Positions 14,691 to 23,756 of a stretch of DNA of 53,253 bases are shown here, piece by piece. The stretch covers positions 1 through 53,253 of the forward strand of contig MELC01000042.1 in the NCBI GenBank assembly GCA_001767455.1, in the 5' to 3' direction. The DNA is from Acidobacteria bacterium RIFCSPLOWO2_12_FULL_66_21 (GTDB taxonomy: Bacteria; Acidobacteriota; Vicinamibacteria; Vicinamibacterales; 2-12-FULL-66-21). Below the pieces are notes generated by a model that was not told the origin of the DNA, ran no database searches, and was given only the letters and a program-made list of their open reading frames with translations. Made by a program: the position numbers and the translations under genes. The first letter of the stretch is position 1, and each line of letters begins with the position of its first letter.

Positions 14691-15971
14691 ATGCGCACAT
14701 CGCGACGAATCTTCCTTCGAACCGCGGCTGCCGGCGCCGCCGTGCCCTTCCTCGGCCCCCGGGTGCTCGACGCGCTCGAGCGCCGCATCGAACCATTCGG
14801 CGGTCTTTCGACCTCGCAGGCCGTCGGCCAGGACGCGCTCTGGGCGGAGATCCGCCGTGTCTTCCCGGTGCCGGCCGAGTACATCAACCTCGAGAACGGG
14901 TACTCCAGCCCGCAGCCCGCGCCCACGTTCGAGGCGCTTCAGAAATACCAGGCCACGATCAACGGCGGCCTGTCGTTTTACATGCGCCGTAAGTGGGCGG
15001 ACGACCGGATCGCCGTCAAGAAGGCGCTCGCGGAGCTTGCGGGCGTCCCGCCGGAAGAGATCGTCATCACCCGCAACACGACGGAGTCGCTCGGCACCGT
15101 CATCCATGGCCTGACCTACGCGCCCGGCGACGAAGCCGTCATGTGCGACCAGGATTACGGGTCGATGCTCCAGCAGTTCCGGCAGGAAGCGCGCCGCCAC
15201 GGCGTCAAGTGCGTGGAGATCTCGATCCCGCTGGCGCCGCGGGACGACCAGGAGATGGTGGACACGTACGCGAAGGCGATCACGCCGCGCACGAAAGTCA
15301 TCCTGCTCTCGCACATGGTGAACATCACCGGCCACATCCTGCCGGTGCGCAAGATCGCGGACATGGCGCATGCGCGCGGGGTCGCGGTCATCGTCGACGC
15401 CGCGCACTCCTTCGCGCACGTGAACTTCACCATCCCGCAGCTCGATGGCGACTACTTCGGCGCCAGCCTGCACAAGTGGCTGTGCACGCCGCTTGGCGCC
15501 GGGATCCTGCACCTCAAGAAGGCCAGGATCCCGACGCTGTGGCCGCTCCTCGGCGACACGAGCGTCGAGGACGGGGACATCCGGAAACTGGAGCGGACCG
15601 GGACGCAGCCGTCCTGGACGCCCCTGGCGATCGCCGATGCGATTCGCTTTCACAATATGATTGGCCCCCGCCGGAAAGAGGCGCGCCTGCGCTACCTGCA
15701 GCAGTACTGGACCGACAAGGTCCGGGGTCTGCCGAAGGTGTACCTCAACACCCCGACGGGCGACCGCGCGTGCGCCATCGCCAACGTCGGCGTCACGGGG
15801 ATGAAGCCGAAGGACCTGGCGGACGCCCTGTTCGACAAGTTCAAGATCTACACGGTCGCGATCGACACCGTCGCGGTGAAAGGCGTCCGCGTCACGCCGC
15901 ACCTGTACACCACGACCGCCGAGCTCGATGCACTGGTCAAGGCGATGACTGAGATTGCGCGCGGCGCGTGA
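14691..15971 (+). CDS. Class V aminotransferase-like PLP enzyme with Tat signal
   Basis: The protein has 426 residues from ATG 14691. The N-terminus has a twin-arginine motif (TSRRIFLRTAAAGAAVPFLG), so export as a folded, cofactor-loaded enzyme is expected. The fold is that of class V aminotransferases and isopenicillin N epimerase-like proteins: TRNTTESLGTVIHGL near residue 125, VIVDAAHSFAHVNF with the PLP-binding Asp, and Schiff-base Lys 262 in SLHKWLCTPLGAG. The reaction cannot be assigned. It is convergent with serS, with a GC hairpin between. Confidence 0.87.
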   Translation: MRTSRRIFLRTAAAGAAVPFLGPRVLDALERRIEPFGGLSTSQAVGQDALWAEIRRVFPVPAEYINLENGYSSPQPAPTFEALQKYQATINGGLSFYMRRKWADDRIAVKKALAELAGVPPEEIVITRNTTESLGTVIHGLTYAPGDEAVMCDQDYGSMLQQFRQEARRHGVKCVEISIPLAPRDDQEMVDTYAKAITPRTKVILLSHMVNITGHILPVRKIADMAHARGVAVIVDAAHSFAHVNFTIPQLDGDYFGASLHKWLCTPLGAGILHLKKARIPTLWPLLGDTSVEDGDIRKLERTGTQPSWTPLAIADAIRFHNMIGPRRKEARLRYLQQYWTDKVRGLPKVYLNTPTGDRACAIANVGVTGMKPKDLADALFDKFKIYTVAIDTVAVKGVRVTPHLYTTTAELDALVKAMTEIARGA

Positions 15972-15977
15972 GATGCC

Positions 15978-16001
15978 GCGGCAGCCCTAAAGGGCTGCGC
16001 A
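15978..16001. terminator. Hairpin between convergent genes
   Basis: GCAGCCCT, a two-base AA turn and AGGGCTGC (15981-15998) form a perfect stem 10 bases after the PLP gene stop and 34 bases before the serS stop. Its place between convergent genes suggests bidirectional termination, although no T-run follows. Confidence 0.5.
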
Positions 16002-16031
16002 ACACCGAGTCCATCAAATACGGGGAATCGA

Positions 16032-17318
16032 TCACCGGGGCGTGATGACCTCGAGGCCTCCCATGTACGGCCTGAGCGCCTCGGGCACGACCACCGATCC
16101 GTCCTTCCGCTGGTAGTTCTCCAGCACCGCGATCAGCGTGCGGCCGACGGCGAGGCCGGAGCCGTTCAGCGTGTGGACGAACTCCGCCCTGCCAGTCCCC
16201 TCGCGCCGGAACTTGATGTTCGCGCGCCGCGCCTGGAACGCCTCCGTGTTGCTGCAGGAGGAGATCTCGCGATAGGTCTGCTGGCTGGGCAGCCACACCT
16301 CGATGTCGTACGTTTTCGCCGAGGCGAAGCCCAGGTCGCCCGTGCAGAGCAGGATGGTGCGGTACGAGAGCCCGAGCCGCTGCAGGACCTGCTCCGCGTC
16401 GCGCGTCAGCGCCTCGAGCTCGTCGTACGACTGCTCCGGCGTGGTGAACTTCACGAGCTCCACCTTGTCGAACTGGTGCTGCCGGATCAAGCCTCGCACG
16501 TCGGCGCCGTGCGAGCCCGCCTCGGAACGGAAGCACGGCGTATACGCGGTGTACCGCAGCGGAAGCTGGCGGCCGTCGAGGATCTCCTCGCGATGGAGAT
16601 TCGTCAGCGGCACTTCCGCCGTCGGAATCAGGTAGAGATCCCACTCGCCGGCCACCTTGAACAGATCCTGCTCGAACTTCGGCAGGTTGCCCGTGCCGCG
16701 CAGCGCCGCCGCGTTGACGAGGAAGGGGGGCTCGACCTCGAGATAGCCGTGCTCGCGCGTGTGCAGGTCGAGCATGAAGTTGATGAGCGCGCGGGCGAGC
16801 CGCGCCCCCGCCCCGAGCAGCACCGAGAACCTGGCGCCGGACATGCGCGCGGCACGCTCGAAGTCGAGAATGCCGAGGGCGGGTCCGAGATCCCAGTGTG
16901 CTTTCGGCTCGAAATCGAACGCGGGCGGGTCGCCGTGGCGGCGCACCTCCTTGTTGTCGGCCGCGGTGGCGCCGGCCGGCACGCTGGAGTGCGGGAGGTT
17001 CGGGATCGCCATCAGCAGCGCCATGCGCTGATACTCCGTCTGGTCCACCTCGATCTCGAGCTGCCGGATCTTCTGCGCGCGCGCCTTGTTCGCGGCAAAA
17101 ATGCCCGACGCGTCGAGTCCCTGCCGCTTCGCCCTGGCAACCTCGTCGCCCGACGTGTTCTGCTCGCGCTTCAGCCCTTCCATCTCGGGGATGAGGCGGC
17201 GCCTCCGCGTCTCGAGCGTCGCGACCTGCTCCAGCTCGTCGTCGGCCTGCAGGCCGCGGCTGCGGAGCGCCGCACGCACCTCCTCGATGTGATCGCGGAC
17301 GAAAGCGGGGTCGAGCAT
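16032..17318 (-). CDS. serS: Seryl-tRNA synthetase
   Basis: The protein has 428 residues from ATG 17318. The N-terminal coiled-coil arm covers about residues 30-105 ([20 protein letters not shown]). The class II core has motif 2 in [20 protein letters not shown] and motif 3 in [19 protein letters not shown]. It charges tRNA-Ser and, in organisms with selenocysteine, also tRNA-Sec with serine, which matters here because selD in this window looks like a selenoprotein gene. It is the only gene in this direction in its neighbourhood, head to head with galU. Confidence 0.98.
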   Translation of the reverse strand: MLDPAFVRDHIEEVRAALRSRGLQADDELEQVATLETRRRRLIPEMEGLKREQNTSGDEVARAKRQGLDASGIFAANKARAQKIRQLEIEVDQTEYQRMALLMAIPNLPHSSVPAGATAADNKEVRRHGDPPAFDFEPKAHWDLGPALGILDFERAARMSGARFSVLLGAGARLARALINFMLDLHTREHGYLEVEPPFLVNAAALRGTGNLPKFEQDLFKVAGEWDLYLIPTAEVPLTNLHREEILDGRQLPLRYTAYTPCFRSEAGSHGADVRGLIRQHQFDKVELVKFTTPEQSYDELEALTRDAEQVLQRLGLSYRTILLCTGDLGFASAKTYDIEVWLPSQQTYREISSCSNTEAFQARRANIKFRREGTGRAEFVHTLNGSGLAVGRTLIAVLENYQRKDGSVVVPEALRPYMGGLEVITPR

Positions 17319-17389
17319 GAGCTAGATCCTATACCGGACGCACGGTCATGGGGTACGATGCGCCGTGTGGGACAGGCAGTGAGACAGAC

Positions 17390-18277
17390 ATGGTGATTCG
17401 CAAGGCGGTGTTCCCGGCTGCCGGCCTCGGCACGCGGTTCCTGCCGGCGACCAAGGCCCAGCCGAAGGAGATGCTGCCGCTCGTCGACAAGCCGATCATC
17501 CAGTACGGCGTCGAGGAGGCGGTCGCCTCCGGCGTCGACAACATCATTCTCGTCACGGGGCGCGGCAAGAACGCGATCGAGGATCACTTCGACGTGTCGG
17601 TGGAGCTCGAGACGTTCCTCGAAGCACGCGGGAAGAACGACCTGCTCGCCGAGATCCGGAAGATCTCGAACCTGATCAACTTCTCGTACGTCCGCCAGGG
17701 AGAGCCGCTCGGCCTCGGCCATGCCGTGCTCGTCACGCGCGCGCTGGTCGGCGACGAGCCGTTCGCGGTCATCCTGGGCGACGACGTGTACGATGCGGAC
17801 CCGCCGGCGCTGCGGCAGATGATCGACGTGTTCGAAGAGGTCCAGGGCCCCGTGGTCGCCGTGGAGCGGGTTCCGCCCGAGGACGTCAGCTCGTACGGCG
17901 TCATCGACGGCGAGGAGATCCGGCCGGGCGTGTTCAGGATTCGGGATTTGGTGGAGAAGCCGCCGCGCGACGAAGCGCCGTCCGATCTCGCGATCATCGG
18001 CCGTTATATCCTCACGCCCGACATCTTCCCGTCGCTCGAAGCGATCGCCACCGACCGCACGGGCGAGATCCAGCTCACCAACGGCCTCCGCCACCTGCTG
18101 AAGAAGCGTCCGATCTACGGGTTCCAGGTGGATGGCGTGCGGCACGACACCGGCAACAAGCTCGGATTCCTGAAGGCGGTCGTGTACTTCGCGCTGCGCC
18201 GTCCCGATCTTGCCGACCAGTTCCGCGAATACCTTCGCGCGATCGATCTCGAGCCCGCCCGCGGCTCTGACGCCTAG
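17390..18277 (+). CDS. galU: UTP--glucose-1-phosphate uridylyltransferase
   Basis: The protein has 295 residues; ATG 17390 is chosen because MVIRKAVFPAAGLGTRFLPA is the usual N-terminus. The nucleotidyltransferase signature GLGTRFLPATKAQPKEMLPL is intact, followed by DKPIIQYGVEEAV. It makes UDP-glucose from UTP and glucose-1-phosphate for envelope polysaccharides. Its TAG stop lies inside a short palindrome shared with the convergent zinc-ribbon gene. The distinction from other sugar nucleotidyltransferases rests on the strong N-terminal match and the length. Confidence 0.95.
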   Translation: MVIRKAVFPAAGLGTRFLPATKAQPKEMLPLVDKPIIQYGVEEAVASGVDNIILVTGRGKNAIEDHFDVSVELETFLEARGKNDLLAEIRKISNLINFSYVRQGEPLGLGHAVLVTRALVGDEPFAVILGDDVYDADPPALRQMIDVFEEVQGPVVAVERVPPEDVSSYGVIDGEEIRPGVFRIRDLVEKPPRDEAPSDLAIIGRYILTPDIFPSLEAIATDRTGEIQLTNGLRHLLKKRPIYGFQVDGVRHDTGNKLGFLKAVVYFALRRPDLADQFREYLRAIDLEPARGSDA

Positions 18278-18288
18278 TCCGGGACTAG
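18274..18288. terminator. Palindrome carrying both convergent stop codons
   Basis: CTAGTCC and GGGACTAG form an exact dyad that contains the galU stop (TAG 18275-18277) and, on the other strand, the FmdB-type gene stop (18285-18287). Only 7 bases separate the two coding regions. It is too short to be a strong terminator. Confidence 0.45.
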
Positions 18289-18617
18289 TCGGTCTTCTTC
18301 GTGGAGGACGGCGTCGAATCCTTGCTGCCGGAGTCCGCCTTCGAGTCCGTCTTCGAATCGGTGCTGGTCTTCGAGTCGGTGCCGGTTTTCGACTCGCTGT
18401 CCTTCACGCCTCCCGCCGTGCCGGCGTCCGACGACGATTTCTTCGCATAGTCGGTGATGTAGAACCCGGAACCCCTGAACTGAATGGCGGGCGACGAGGG
18501 AAGGCGCTTCGCGCTCCCGCCGCACGCCGGGCACGCGTCCTCGAGAGGGTCGGAGAACTTCTGGATCTTCTCGAAGCGGTGCTCGCACGCTTCGCACTGA
18601 TATTCGAACAAAGGCAT
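18285..18617 (-). CDS. FmdB/CxxC_CxxC family zinc-ribbon protein
   Basis: The protein has 110 residues from ATG 18617. The first 45 residues form the FmdB-type zinc ribbon: MPLFEYQCEACEHRFEKI with CxxC, then CPACGGSAKRLPSS with the second CxxC, then the conserved FRGSGFYITDY. The rest is a low-complexity Ser/Thr/Lys/Asp tail made of DSKT-like repeats, which is common in this family. The role is unknown; such proteins are often called putative regulatory proteins. It is convergent with galU. Confidence 0.92.
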   Translation of the reverse strand: MPLFEYQCEACEHRFEKIQKFSDPLEDACPACGGSAKRLPSSPAIQFRGSGFYITDYAKKSSSDAGTAGGVKDSESKTGTDSKTSTDSKTDSKADSGSKDSTPSSTKKTD

Positions 18618-18638
18618 TCTCTATTCCTGATCGGGTCC

Positions 18639-18713
18639 CGTGGCTCGTGGCTCGTGGCTCGTGGCTCGAACGAGGTCGATCTGCGAGCAACGAGCAACGA
18701 GTAACAAGCAACG
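18639..18713. repeat. Inverted heptamer element (CGTGGCT / CGAGCAA)
   Basis: The left arm (18639-18668) has four CGTGGCT units. The right arm (18684-18713) has four units of CGAGCAA type. Together they form an imperfect stem with a 15-base loop, between the FmdB-type gene start and the DUF885 gene stop. Confidence 0.85.
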
Positions 18714-18717
18714 ATGT

Positions 18718-20376
18718 CTATTCAATCATTTCACCGTTCTGTTCGCCGAGCATCAGCGCCCGATGGAGCCACATGGGAACCGTGCCGTTGGCGAGCAGCT
18801 GGTCGTGGAACGCGCGCAGGGAGAATCGCCCTTCCTGCCGGGCCTTGTAATCCTCGCGCAGCTTCAACACCATGAGCTTGCCGGCCGTGTAGAGAATGTA
18901 GGACGGGTCGAACGTCCCGCGTTCGGCCTCGCGGCGCGCGCTCGGCTCCTCGAGGAACGCCTCCTCCCGGAAGAAGCGGACCCCCTGCTCCACCGAGCAA
19001 TCCTCGCAGTGCAGGCGGATGCCCACGACGAACCGGCAGAGGCGGATCAGCGCCTCGGCGAGCTGCCCGAGGCGGACGTTGTCGTCGTCGCGCCTGAAGC
19101 CCTGCTCGATCATCATCTGCTCGCAGTAGTGCGCCCAGCCCTCGACAAAGGCGGTCGACGAGAACAGGATCGACTTGCGCAGCTTGGACCCGACCTGCCG
19201 CAGGTGCTGATAGTGCAGGAAATGTCCGGGAAACACCTCGTGGATCGAGATCGACCAGAGCGCGCCGTAATTGAAGTCGCGCAGGTGCTCGGCCTTGCGA
19301 TCGGCGGCCCATGCCGGATCGACGTCCGTGATGTAGTAGTACGCGCGCAACGGACGCGACTCGAACGGCCCGGGCGTCCACATGCTCGCGAACGTCCACC
19401 GGTAGAACCGCGGCGTCGGCGCGACGGCCACGGCGGCGCCTTCGGGCACCGTGACGATCCGCTGCCGGTTCAGGAAGTCGACCAGCTCGTCGAGCTGCTG
19501 CTGCGCGACGGGCACGAGCTGACCCGCCGGGGGATGATCGTCCTTGACCTTCGCCCACGCGGCCAGCGGATCGCCGCCGTTCATCCGTGACGCGACGCGG
19601 CGGAACTCCTCCTGTGTCGCGCGCAGCTCGCGCATCGCGATCGCCAGCAGCCGGTCCGCGTTGAGCGTGATGCCTTCGTCGAGCCTGAGCTTCTGCTCGA
19701 AGCGATCGCGTCCGAGCCGGAACGAGCCCTTGCTGCGCGGCGCGAGATCCCGCTCCAGGTACTCGACGTAGGCGCCGATCGCGGTGGCCGCTTCGGTCGA
19801 CGCATCCGCCAGATCGCCGAGCAGGTGCAGATCGCCAAGATCGCCGAACGCGCGCGGCAGATCCTCGTCGATGAAGCGCAGCGTCCCGCGCATGCTCTCG
19901 AGCCCGACCTTGACGTAGATGCCGGGGGGATCTTTGATGTTGTCGCGCGCCGCCTGAATGAGCCGCGGCACCTGGCGCAGCTTCGAAAGCACGCGGCGCG
20001 CGCGCTCGGCCAGCGGCGCGTAGTCGAAGACCGCCTGGCCGGCCAGGCTCGTCGAGAGGATGTCGGCGTAGAGCTGCGGGCTGCGCTCCCACGTGCGCAC
20101 CTCTTCCAGCTCGAACAGCCGCGCGCGCAGGCTTGCGTCGAGCGCGGGACGCTCCAGCCGTTCGACGTCGGTCAGCCGCGTCGGGTCGATCGCCGCAAGC
20201 CGGCGCGCGAGTCCTCCGAGATCGCGCATCTGCGCGTCAATCGACTGGCGGCTCAGATCCTCGAGCAGATCGTCGTGGAGGTGGACGCCGTCGAACGTGG
20301 CGTTGGTCGGGTGAACCTCGTAGAGATACGACAGGTACTCGTCGACAAAGTGCGGAAGCGGTTCGGCTGAGTACAT
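18718..20376 (-). CDS. DUF885 family protein, putative zinc carboxypeptidase
   Basis: The protein has 552 residues; ATG 20376 gives MYSAEPLPHFVDEYLSYL, the usual start of the family. The conserved HEVFPGHFLH motif is at residues 379-388, matching the HExxxGH-type metal site of DUF885 proteins. An EGWAHYCEQMM helix about 45 residues later supplies further conserved residues. No signal peptide is seen, so a cytoplasmic peptidase is likely. Related proteins are reported as zinc carboxypeptidases. It stands head to head with rsmI, with only 23 bases between the start codons, so each promoter must reach into the other gene. Confidence 0.9.
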   Translation of the reverse strand: MYSAEPLPHFVDEYLSYLYEVHPTNATFDGVHLHDDLLEDLSRQSIDAQMRDLGGLARRLAAIDPTRLTDVERLERPALDASLRARLFELEEVRTWERSPQLYADILSTSLAGQAVFDYAPLAERARRVLSKLRQVPRLIQAARDNIKDPPGIYVKVGLESMRGTLRFIDEDLPRAFGDLGDLHLLGDLADASTEAATAIGAYVEYLERDLAPRSKGSFRLGRDRFEQKLRLDEGITLNADRLLAIAMRELRATQEEFRRVASRMNGGDPLAAWAKVKDDHPPAGQLVPVAQQQLDELVDFLNRQRIVTVPEGAAVAVAPTPRFYRWTFASMWTPGPFESRPLRAYYYITDVDPAWAADRKAEHLRDFNYGALWSISIHEVFPGHFLHYQHLRQVGSKLRKSILFSSTAFVEGWAHYCEQMMIEQGFRRDDDNVRLGQLAEALIRLCRFVVGIRLHCEDCSVEQGVRFFREEAFLEEPSARREAERGTFDPSYILYTAGKLMVLKLREDYKARQEGRFSLRAFHDQLLANGTVPMWLHRALMLGEQNGEMIE

Positions 20377-20399
20377 TTGGTAATATCGGCCCGCCCGAC

Positions 20400-21239
20400 A
20401 TGACCGGCATCCTCTACGTGGTCGCAACGCCGATCGGCAACCTCGAGGATGTCACGCTGCGGGCCCTTCGGGTCTTGCGAGAAGTCTCCATTATCGCGGC
20501 GGAGGACACCCGCCGCACAGCACGTCTGCTTCAACACTACTCTATCTCGACACCCACGACGAGCCTCCACGAGCACAACGAGCGCAGCAAGACGCCGTCG
20601 CTCATCGCGCGGATGACCGCGGGAGAATCCATCGCGCTCGTATCCGACGCGGGCACGCCCGTCGTGTCGGATCCAGGAGCCCATCTTGTCGCCGAAGCGC
20701 ACCGACAGGGTGTTCGAGTCGAACCGATTCCAGGGCCCAGCGCGGCAATCGCCGCCTTGTCAGCATCTGGGTTTGCCGAGACGGAGTTTCTCTTCGCGGG
20801 ATTTCCACCACAGAGGTCAAATGCCAGAAAACAATGGCTAGCAGCCTTGGCGGACGAGCCAAGGCCGGTCATCATCTACGAAGCTCCGCACCGAATCAAG
20901 GGGACGCTGGAGGATATGCTGGAAGTGCAAGGTGACCGTCTCGTCGCCCTTGCTCGCGAGTTGACCAAAGCTCACGAGCAATTGGTTGTTAGACCTATTT
21001 CAGACTTGATTGGTGAGGTCGCGGAATTCACGAAGGGCGAGTACACGCTTGTGGTGTCACCCAGGGCAGCCGAGGTGACGGTTGGTGTGCTTCCAGGGCC
21101 ATTACAACTGCTCGATGAATTTGGTGAATTGACCAAAAATATAAGCACCAGTCGCCGGGAAGCGTTGCGTATCCTGGCGAAGCGGTACAACGTGCCGGTG
21201 AAGACTGTCTACGTCCGCATTGAGGAATCCCGTAAATAG
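20400..21239 (+). CDS. rsmI: 16S rRNA (cytidine1402-2'-O)-methyltransferase
   Basis: The protein has 279 residues; ATG 20400 gives MTGILYVVATPIGNLEDVTL, the hallmark N-terminus. Other family signatures are IIAAEDTRRTARLL, ALVSDAGTPVVSDPG and PIPGPSAAIAALSASG. It uses SAM to methylate C1402 of 16S rRNA in the decoding centre. Base composition is less GC-rich from about 20500 onward (for example AAAAATATAAGC near 21133) than in neighbours, a trend that continues to about 21500. That could reflect mutation history or transfer. A long palindrome follows the stop. Confidence 0.97.
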   Translation: MTGILYVVATPIGNLEDVTLRALRVLREVSIIAAEDTRRTARLLQHYSISTPTTSLHEHNERSKTPSLIARMTAGESIALVSDAGTPVVSDPGAHLVAEAHRQGVRVEPIPGPSAAIAALSASGFAETEFLFAGFPPQRSNARKQWLAALADEPRPVIIYEAPHRIKGTLEDMLEVQGDRLVALARELTKAHEQLVVRPISDLIGEVAEFTKGEYTLVVSPRAAEVTVGVLPGPLQLLDEFGELTKNISTSRREALRILAKRYNVPVKTVYVRIEESRK

Positions 21240-21325
21240 GTGGAACGACAAAATATAGATCTGATATTCACCCGCCTCACACATGACTTGACCCCGCCAG
21301 AGGTGATTTGCTACTGTCACCCCAC

Positions 21326-21520
21326 GTGTAGCGAAGCCCTTGGTGGTCCCGGGCATAATTACGGCGCGCACCGAGACCGGCGAGGCGCCCCGCTGAGAAG
21401 GCGCGACGACCGAGAATATTGAACATATTTGAGGGAGAAGCAACGCAGTCAGCGGGGATGCATCGCCGGTCGAATGCCGCCGTAATTATGTATGCCCGTG
21501 ACCACTTAGGGCTGCCACAC
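21326..21520. repeat. Long imperfect palindrome, MITE-like, about 195 bp
   Basis: The left arm 21326-21396 and right arm 21449-21520 are imperfect complements. Matching blocks include GTGGTC/GACCAC, CGGGCATA/TATGCCCG, ATTACGGCG/CGCCGTAAT, GACCGGCG/CGCCGGTC and CCCCGCTGA/TCAGCGGGG. The loop of about 52 bases is AT-rich. It fills most of the 296-base gap between rsmI and the TPR gene, where I see no other gene. Confidence 0.75.
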
Positions 21521-21535
21521 CCCGTCAGGAGTCGA

Positions 21536-22219
21536 ATGGCGAAGCAGCGCCGGGTCGCGAAGCCGACTCGGACCCATAAACCCAGGGCCGCCGCGAAGAA
21601 GGCCCCGCCCAGACGCAGCGCGGCTGTTGTGAAACGTGCGTCGCCACGGCGCCAGTCGGTGGTCGCTGCAACGGCCGTAGCGCCCCCTCGCGCCAAGCCG
21701 GGATTCTACGAGGCGGTCGCCATCTACGAACGGGGTGTTCAAGCCCTGCAGCGGCATGAATTCCAGGCCGCGGCGGGGTTCTTCAGGAACGTGCTCGACC
21801 ATTATCCGGACGAGCGGGAGCTCCTGGAGCGCGCGCGTCTTTATCTCCGGGTCTGCGAGCGCGAGACCGTGCGTCAGCCTCCCGCACCCAAGACTCCAGA
21901 AGAGCGTGTCTACGCCGCCACAATGGCCCTGAATGCAGGGGATTACGGGCAGGCGACGGATCATCTCCAGCGCGCCTTGGCGGAGAATCCGGACAGCGAC
22001 CACGCCCACTACACCATGTCGGTCGTGCTCGGGATAAGGGGCCGCATCGACGAAGGCATCGAGCATCTCCGGCAGGCGATTGCCCTTAATCCTGAAAACA
22101 GGGCGCTCGCCCGCCAGGATCCTGATCTCGAGAGTCTCCGCAGCCACTCGGCGTTCCGGGCAGCGCTCGACACCGCGCCTGCGTCGCCGCGCCGCCGGCC
22201 CCGGATTCGCCCGACCTAA
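21536..22219 (+). CDS. TPR-repeat protein with basic N-terminal tail
   Basis: The protein has 227 residues from ATG 21536. The first 60 residues are very rich in Lys, Arg and Ala (AKQRRVAKPTRTHKPRAAAK), resembling a histone-like or nucleic-acid-binding tail. Two or more tetratricopeptide repeats follow: VQALQRHEFQAAAGFFRNVL near residue 75 and ALNAGDYGQATDHLQRALAE with VVLGIRGRIDEGIEHLRQAI after it. No signal peptide is present. TPRs mediate protein-protein contact; the partner is unknown. It ends 43 bases before glmU and may share its transcript. Confidence 0.85.
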   Translation: MAKQRRVAKPTRTHKPRAAAKKAPPRRSAAVVKRASPRRQSVVAATAVAPPRAKPGFYEAVAIYERGVQALQRHEFQAAAGFFRNVLDHYPDERELLERARLYLRVCERETVRQPPAPKTPEERVYAATMALNAGDYGQATDHLQRALAENPDSDHAHYTMSVVLGIRGRIDEGIEHLRQAIALNPENRALARQDPDLESLRSHSAFRAALDTAPASPRRRPRIRPT

Positions 22220-22262
22220 ACGAACGACAAGGCTGCGCCGGGACGGCTACACTAGGTCGGTC

Positions 22263-23642
22263 ATGGCCGGCACCCACGTCGTCGTCCTCGCCGCGGGCAA
22301 GGGAACCCGGATGAAGTCCTCGGTTCCCAAAGTGTTACATCGTGCGGCAGGTTTATCCCTGATCGAGCATGTGCTCCGCCGGGCCGCTGCCCTCTCTCCT
22401 GCATCCATCGTCATCGTGGTCGGCCATGGGGCGCAGCAGGTCGAGCAGGCGCTTGCCAGACAGCCGGGCCTTGCTTTCGCGGTCCAGGAGCCGCAGCTTG
22501 GCACCGGCCACGCTCTGCTGCAGGCGGAGCCGATACTCCGGGGGGCGCGGGGTTCGGTGGTGCTGCTGTCGGGCGACGTCCCGCTCTTGAGTCCGGAGAC
22601 GCTGGTGCGGCTCCTGACCGTGCACCAGCAATCACGAGCGGCGGCGACCGTGGTCACCTCAGCGCTCGCCTCGCCCGATGGGTACGGGCGCATCGTCCGC
22701 GAGAACGGCCACATCGCCGCGATCGTGGAGCACAAGGACGCGTCGCCCGCCGAATGCGGGATCCGCGAGATCAACGGCGGGATTTACGCATTCGATCTCG
22801 AGCCGCTGTTCGATGCGCTCCGCGCGATCGGATCGGCAAACGCGCAAGGGGAGTACTACCTGCCGGACCTCGTGAGGATCTACAGGTCCCGCGGGCTGCG
22901 GGTCGAAACAATCAGCGTTGACGATCCCCGGGAGATCCTCGGGGTGAACAGCCGCAAGGAGCTGGCGGACGTGGCAACGATTCTCAACACGCAGAAGAGC
23001 GACGCCCTCATGGCCGCCGGCGTCACCATCATCGACCCGGCCACGGCGTACATCGATCCGGACGTGTCGGTGGGCGCCGACACCGTTCTGCATCCAGGCG
23101 TCTACCTCGAGGGACGCACGCGGATCGGCGCACGCTGCGAGATCCATTCCGGCGTGCGCATCGTCGACTCTGTCGTCGACGACGGTGTGGTGATCAACAA
23201 CTTTTGCGTCATCACCGATTCGCACGTGTCGAGCGGCGCCCGTCTCGGGCCGTTCACCCACATCCGGCCACAGTCCGATGTCGGCGAAGGGGCGCATGTC
23301 GGCAACTTCGTCGAGTTGAAGAAGACGTCGCTCGGCACGGGGTCGAAGGCGAATCACCTCGCGTACCTGGGCGACGCGACGATCGGCGAGCGCGTCAACG
23401 TCGGGGCCGGCACGATAACGTGCAACTACGACGGGGTCGCCAAGCACCCGACGGTCATCGAGGACGGCGCGTTCATCGGGAGCGACACGCAGCTCATCGC
23501 CCCGGTTCGCGTCGGCAAGGGGGCGTACGTCGCCGCCGGTTCCTCCATCACCGACGACGTGCCCGCCGACGCGCTGGCGATCGCGCGAGGCAAGCAAGTG
23601 AACAAAGAGGGATGGGCGACGAAGAGAAAGAAGAAATTGTGA
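22263..23642 (+). CDS. glmU: Bifunctional GlcNAc-1-P uridyltransferase / GlcN-1-P acetyltransferase
   Basis: The protein has 459 residues; ATG 22263 gives MAGTHVVVLAAGKGTRMKS. The uridyltransferase domain (about 1-230) has LAAGKGTRMKSSVPKVLH and later YGRIVRENGHIAAIVEHKDA. The left-handed beta-helix acetyltransferase domain (about 250-459) has hexapeptide repeats and the conserved GAGTITCNYDGV and GSDTQLIAPVRVG segments. It catalyses the last two steps to UDP-GlcNAc for peptidoglycan and lipid A. glmS follows 115 bases downstream, so the pathway genes are grouped, separated by an inverted repeat element. Confidence 0.98.
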   Translation: MAGTHVVVLAAGKGTRMKSSVPKVLHRAAGLSLIEHVLRRAAALSPASIVIVVGHGAQQVEQALARQPGLAFAVQEPQLGTGHALLQAEPILRGARGSVVLLSGDVPLLSPETLVRLLTVHQQSRAAATVVTSALASPDGYGRIVRENGHIAAIVEHKDASPAECGIREINGGIYAFDLEPLFDALRAIGSANAQGEYYLPDLVRIYRSRGLRVETISVDDPREILGVNSRKELADVATILNTQKSDALMAAGVTIIDPATAYIDPDVSVGADTVLHPGVYLEGRTRIGARCEIHSGVRIVDSVVDDGVVINNFCVITDSHVSSGARLGPFTHIRPQSDVGEGAHVGNFVELKKTSLGTGSKANHLAYLGDATIGERVNVGAGTITCNYDGVAKHPTVIEDGAFIGSDTQLIAPVRVGKGAYVAAGSSITDDVPADALAIARGKQVNKEGWATKRKKKL

Positions 23643-23743
23643 ATTAGTGAGTTAGTGAGTTGAGGCGCCCCGAGCCGCATGCCGTGCGTCGGGACGAAAT
23701 CCAGCAACCCACCAATTCACCAATTCACCAATTCACCAATTCT
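23639..23743. repeat. Inverted repeat element (GTGAATTA / ACCAATTC)
   Basis: The left arm starts at the glmU stop (TGAATTAGTGAGTTAGTGAG) and the right arm (23709-23742) has four ACCAATTC units. The spacer of about 45 bp is GC-rich. The element occupies nearly the whole glmU-glmS gap, leaving 14 bases before the glmS start. Confidence 0.85.
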
Positions 23744-23756
23744 CGGGGAACACACC

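Noticed and set aside
23640-23756. glmS ribozyme in the leader of glmS
   Set aside because: The gap is filled by an inverted repeat of AATTCACC-type units; no ribozyme core is recognisable, and the element is mostly known from Firmicutes.
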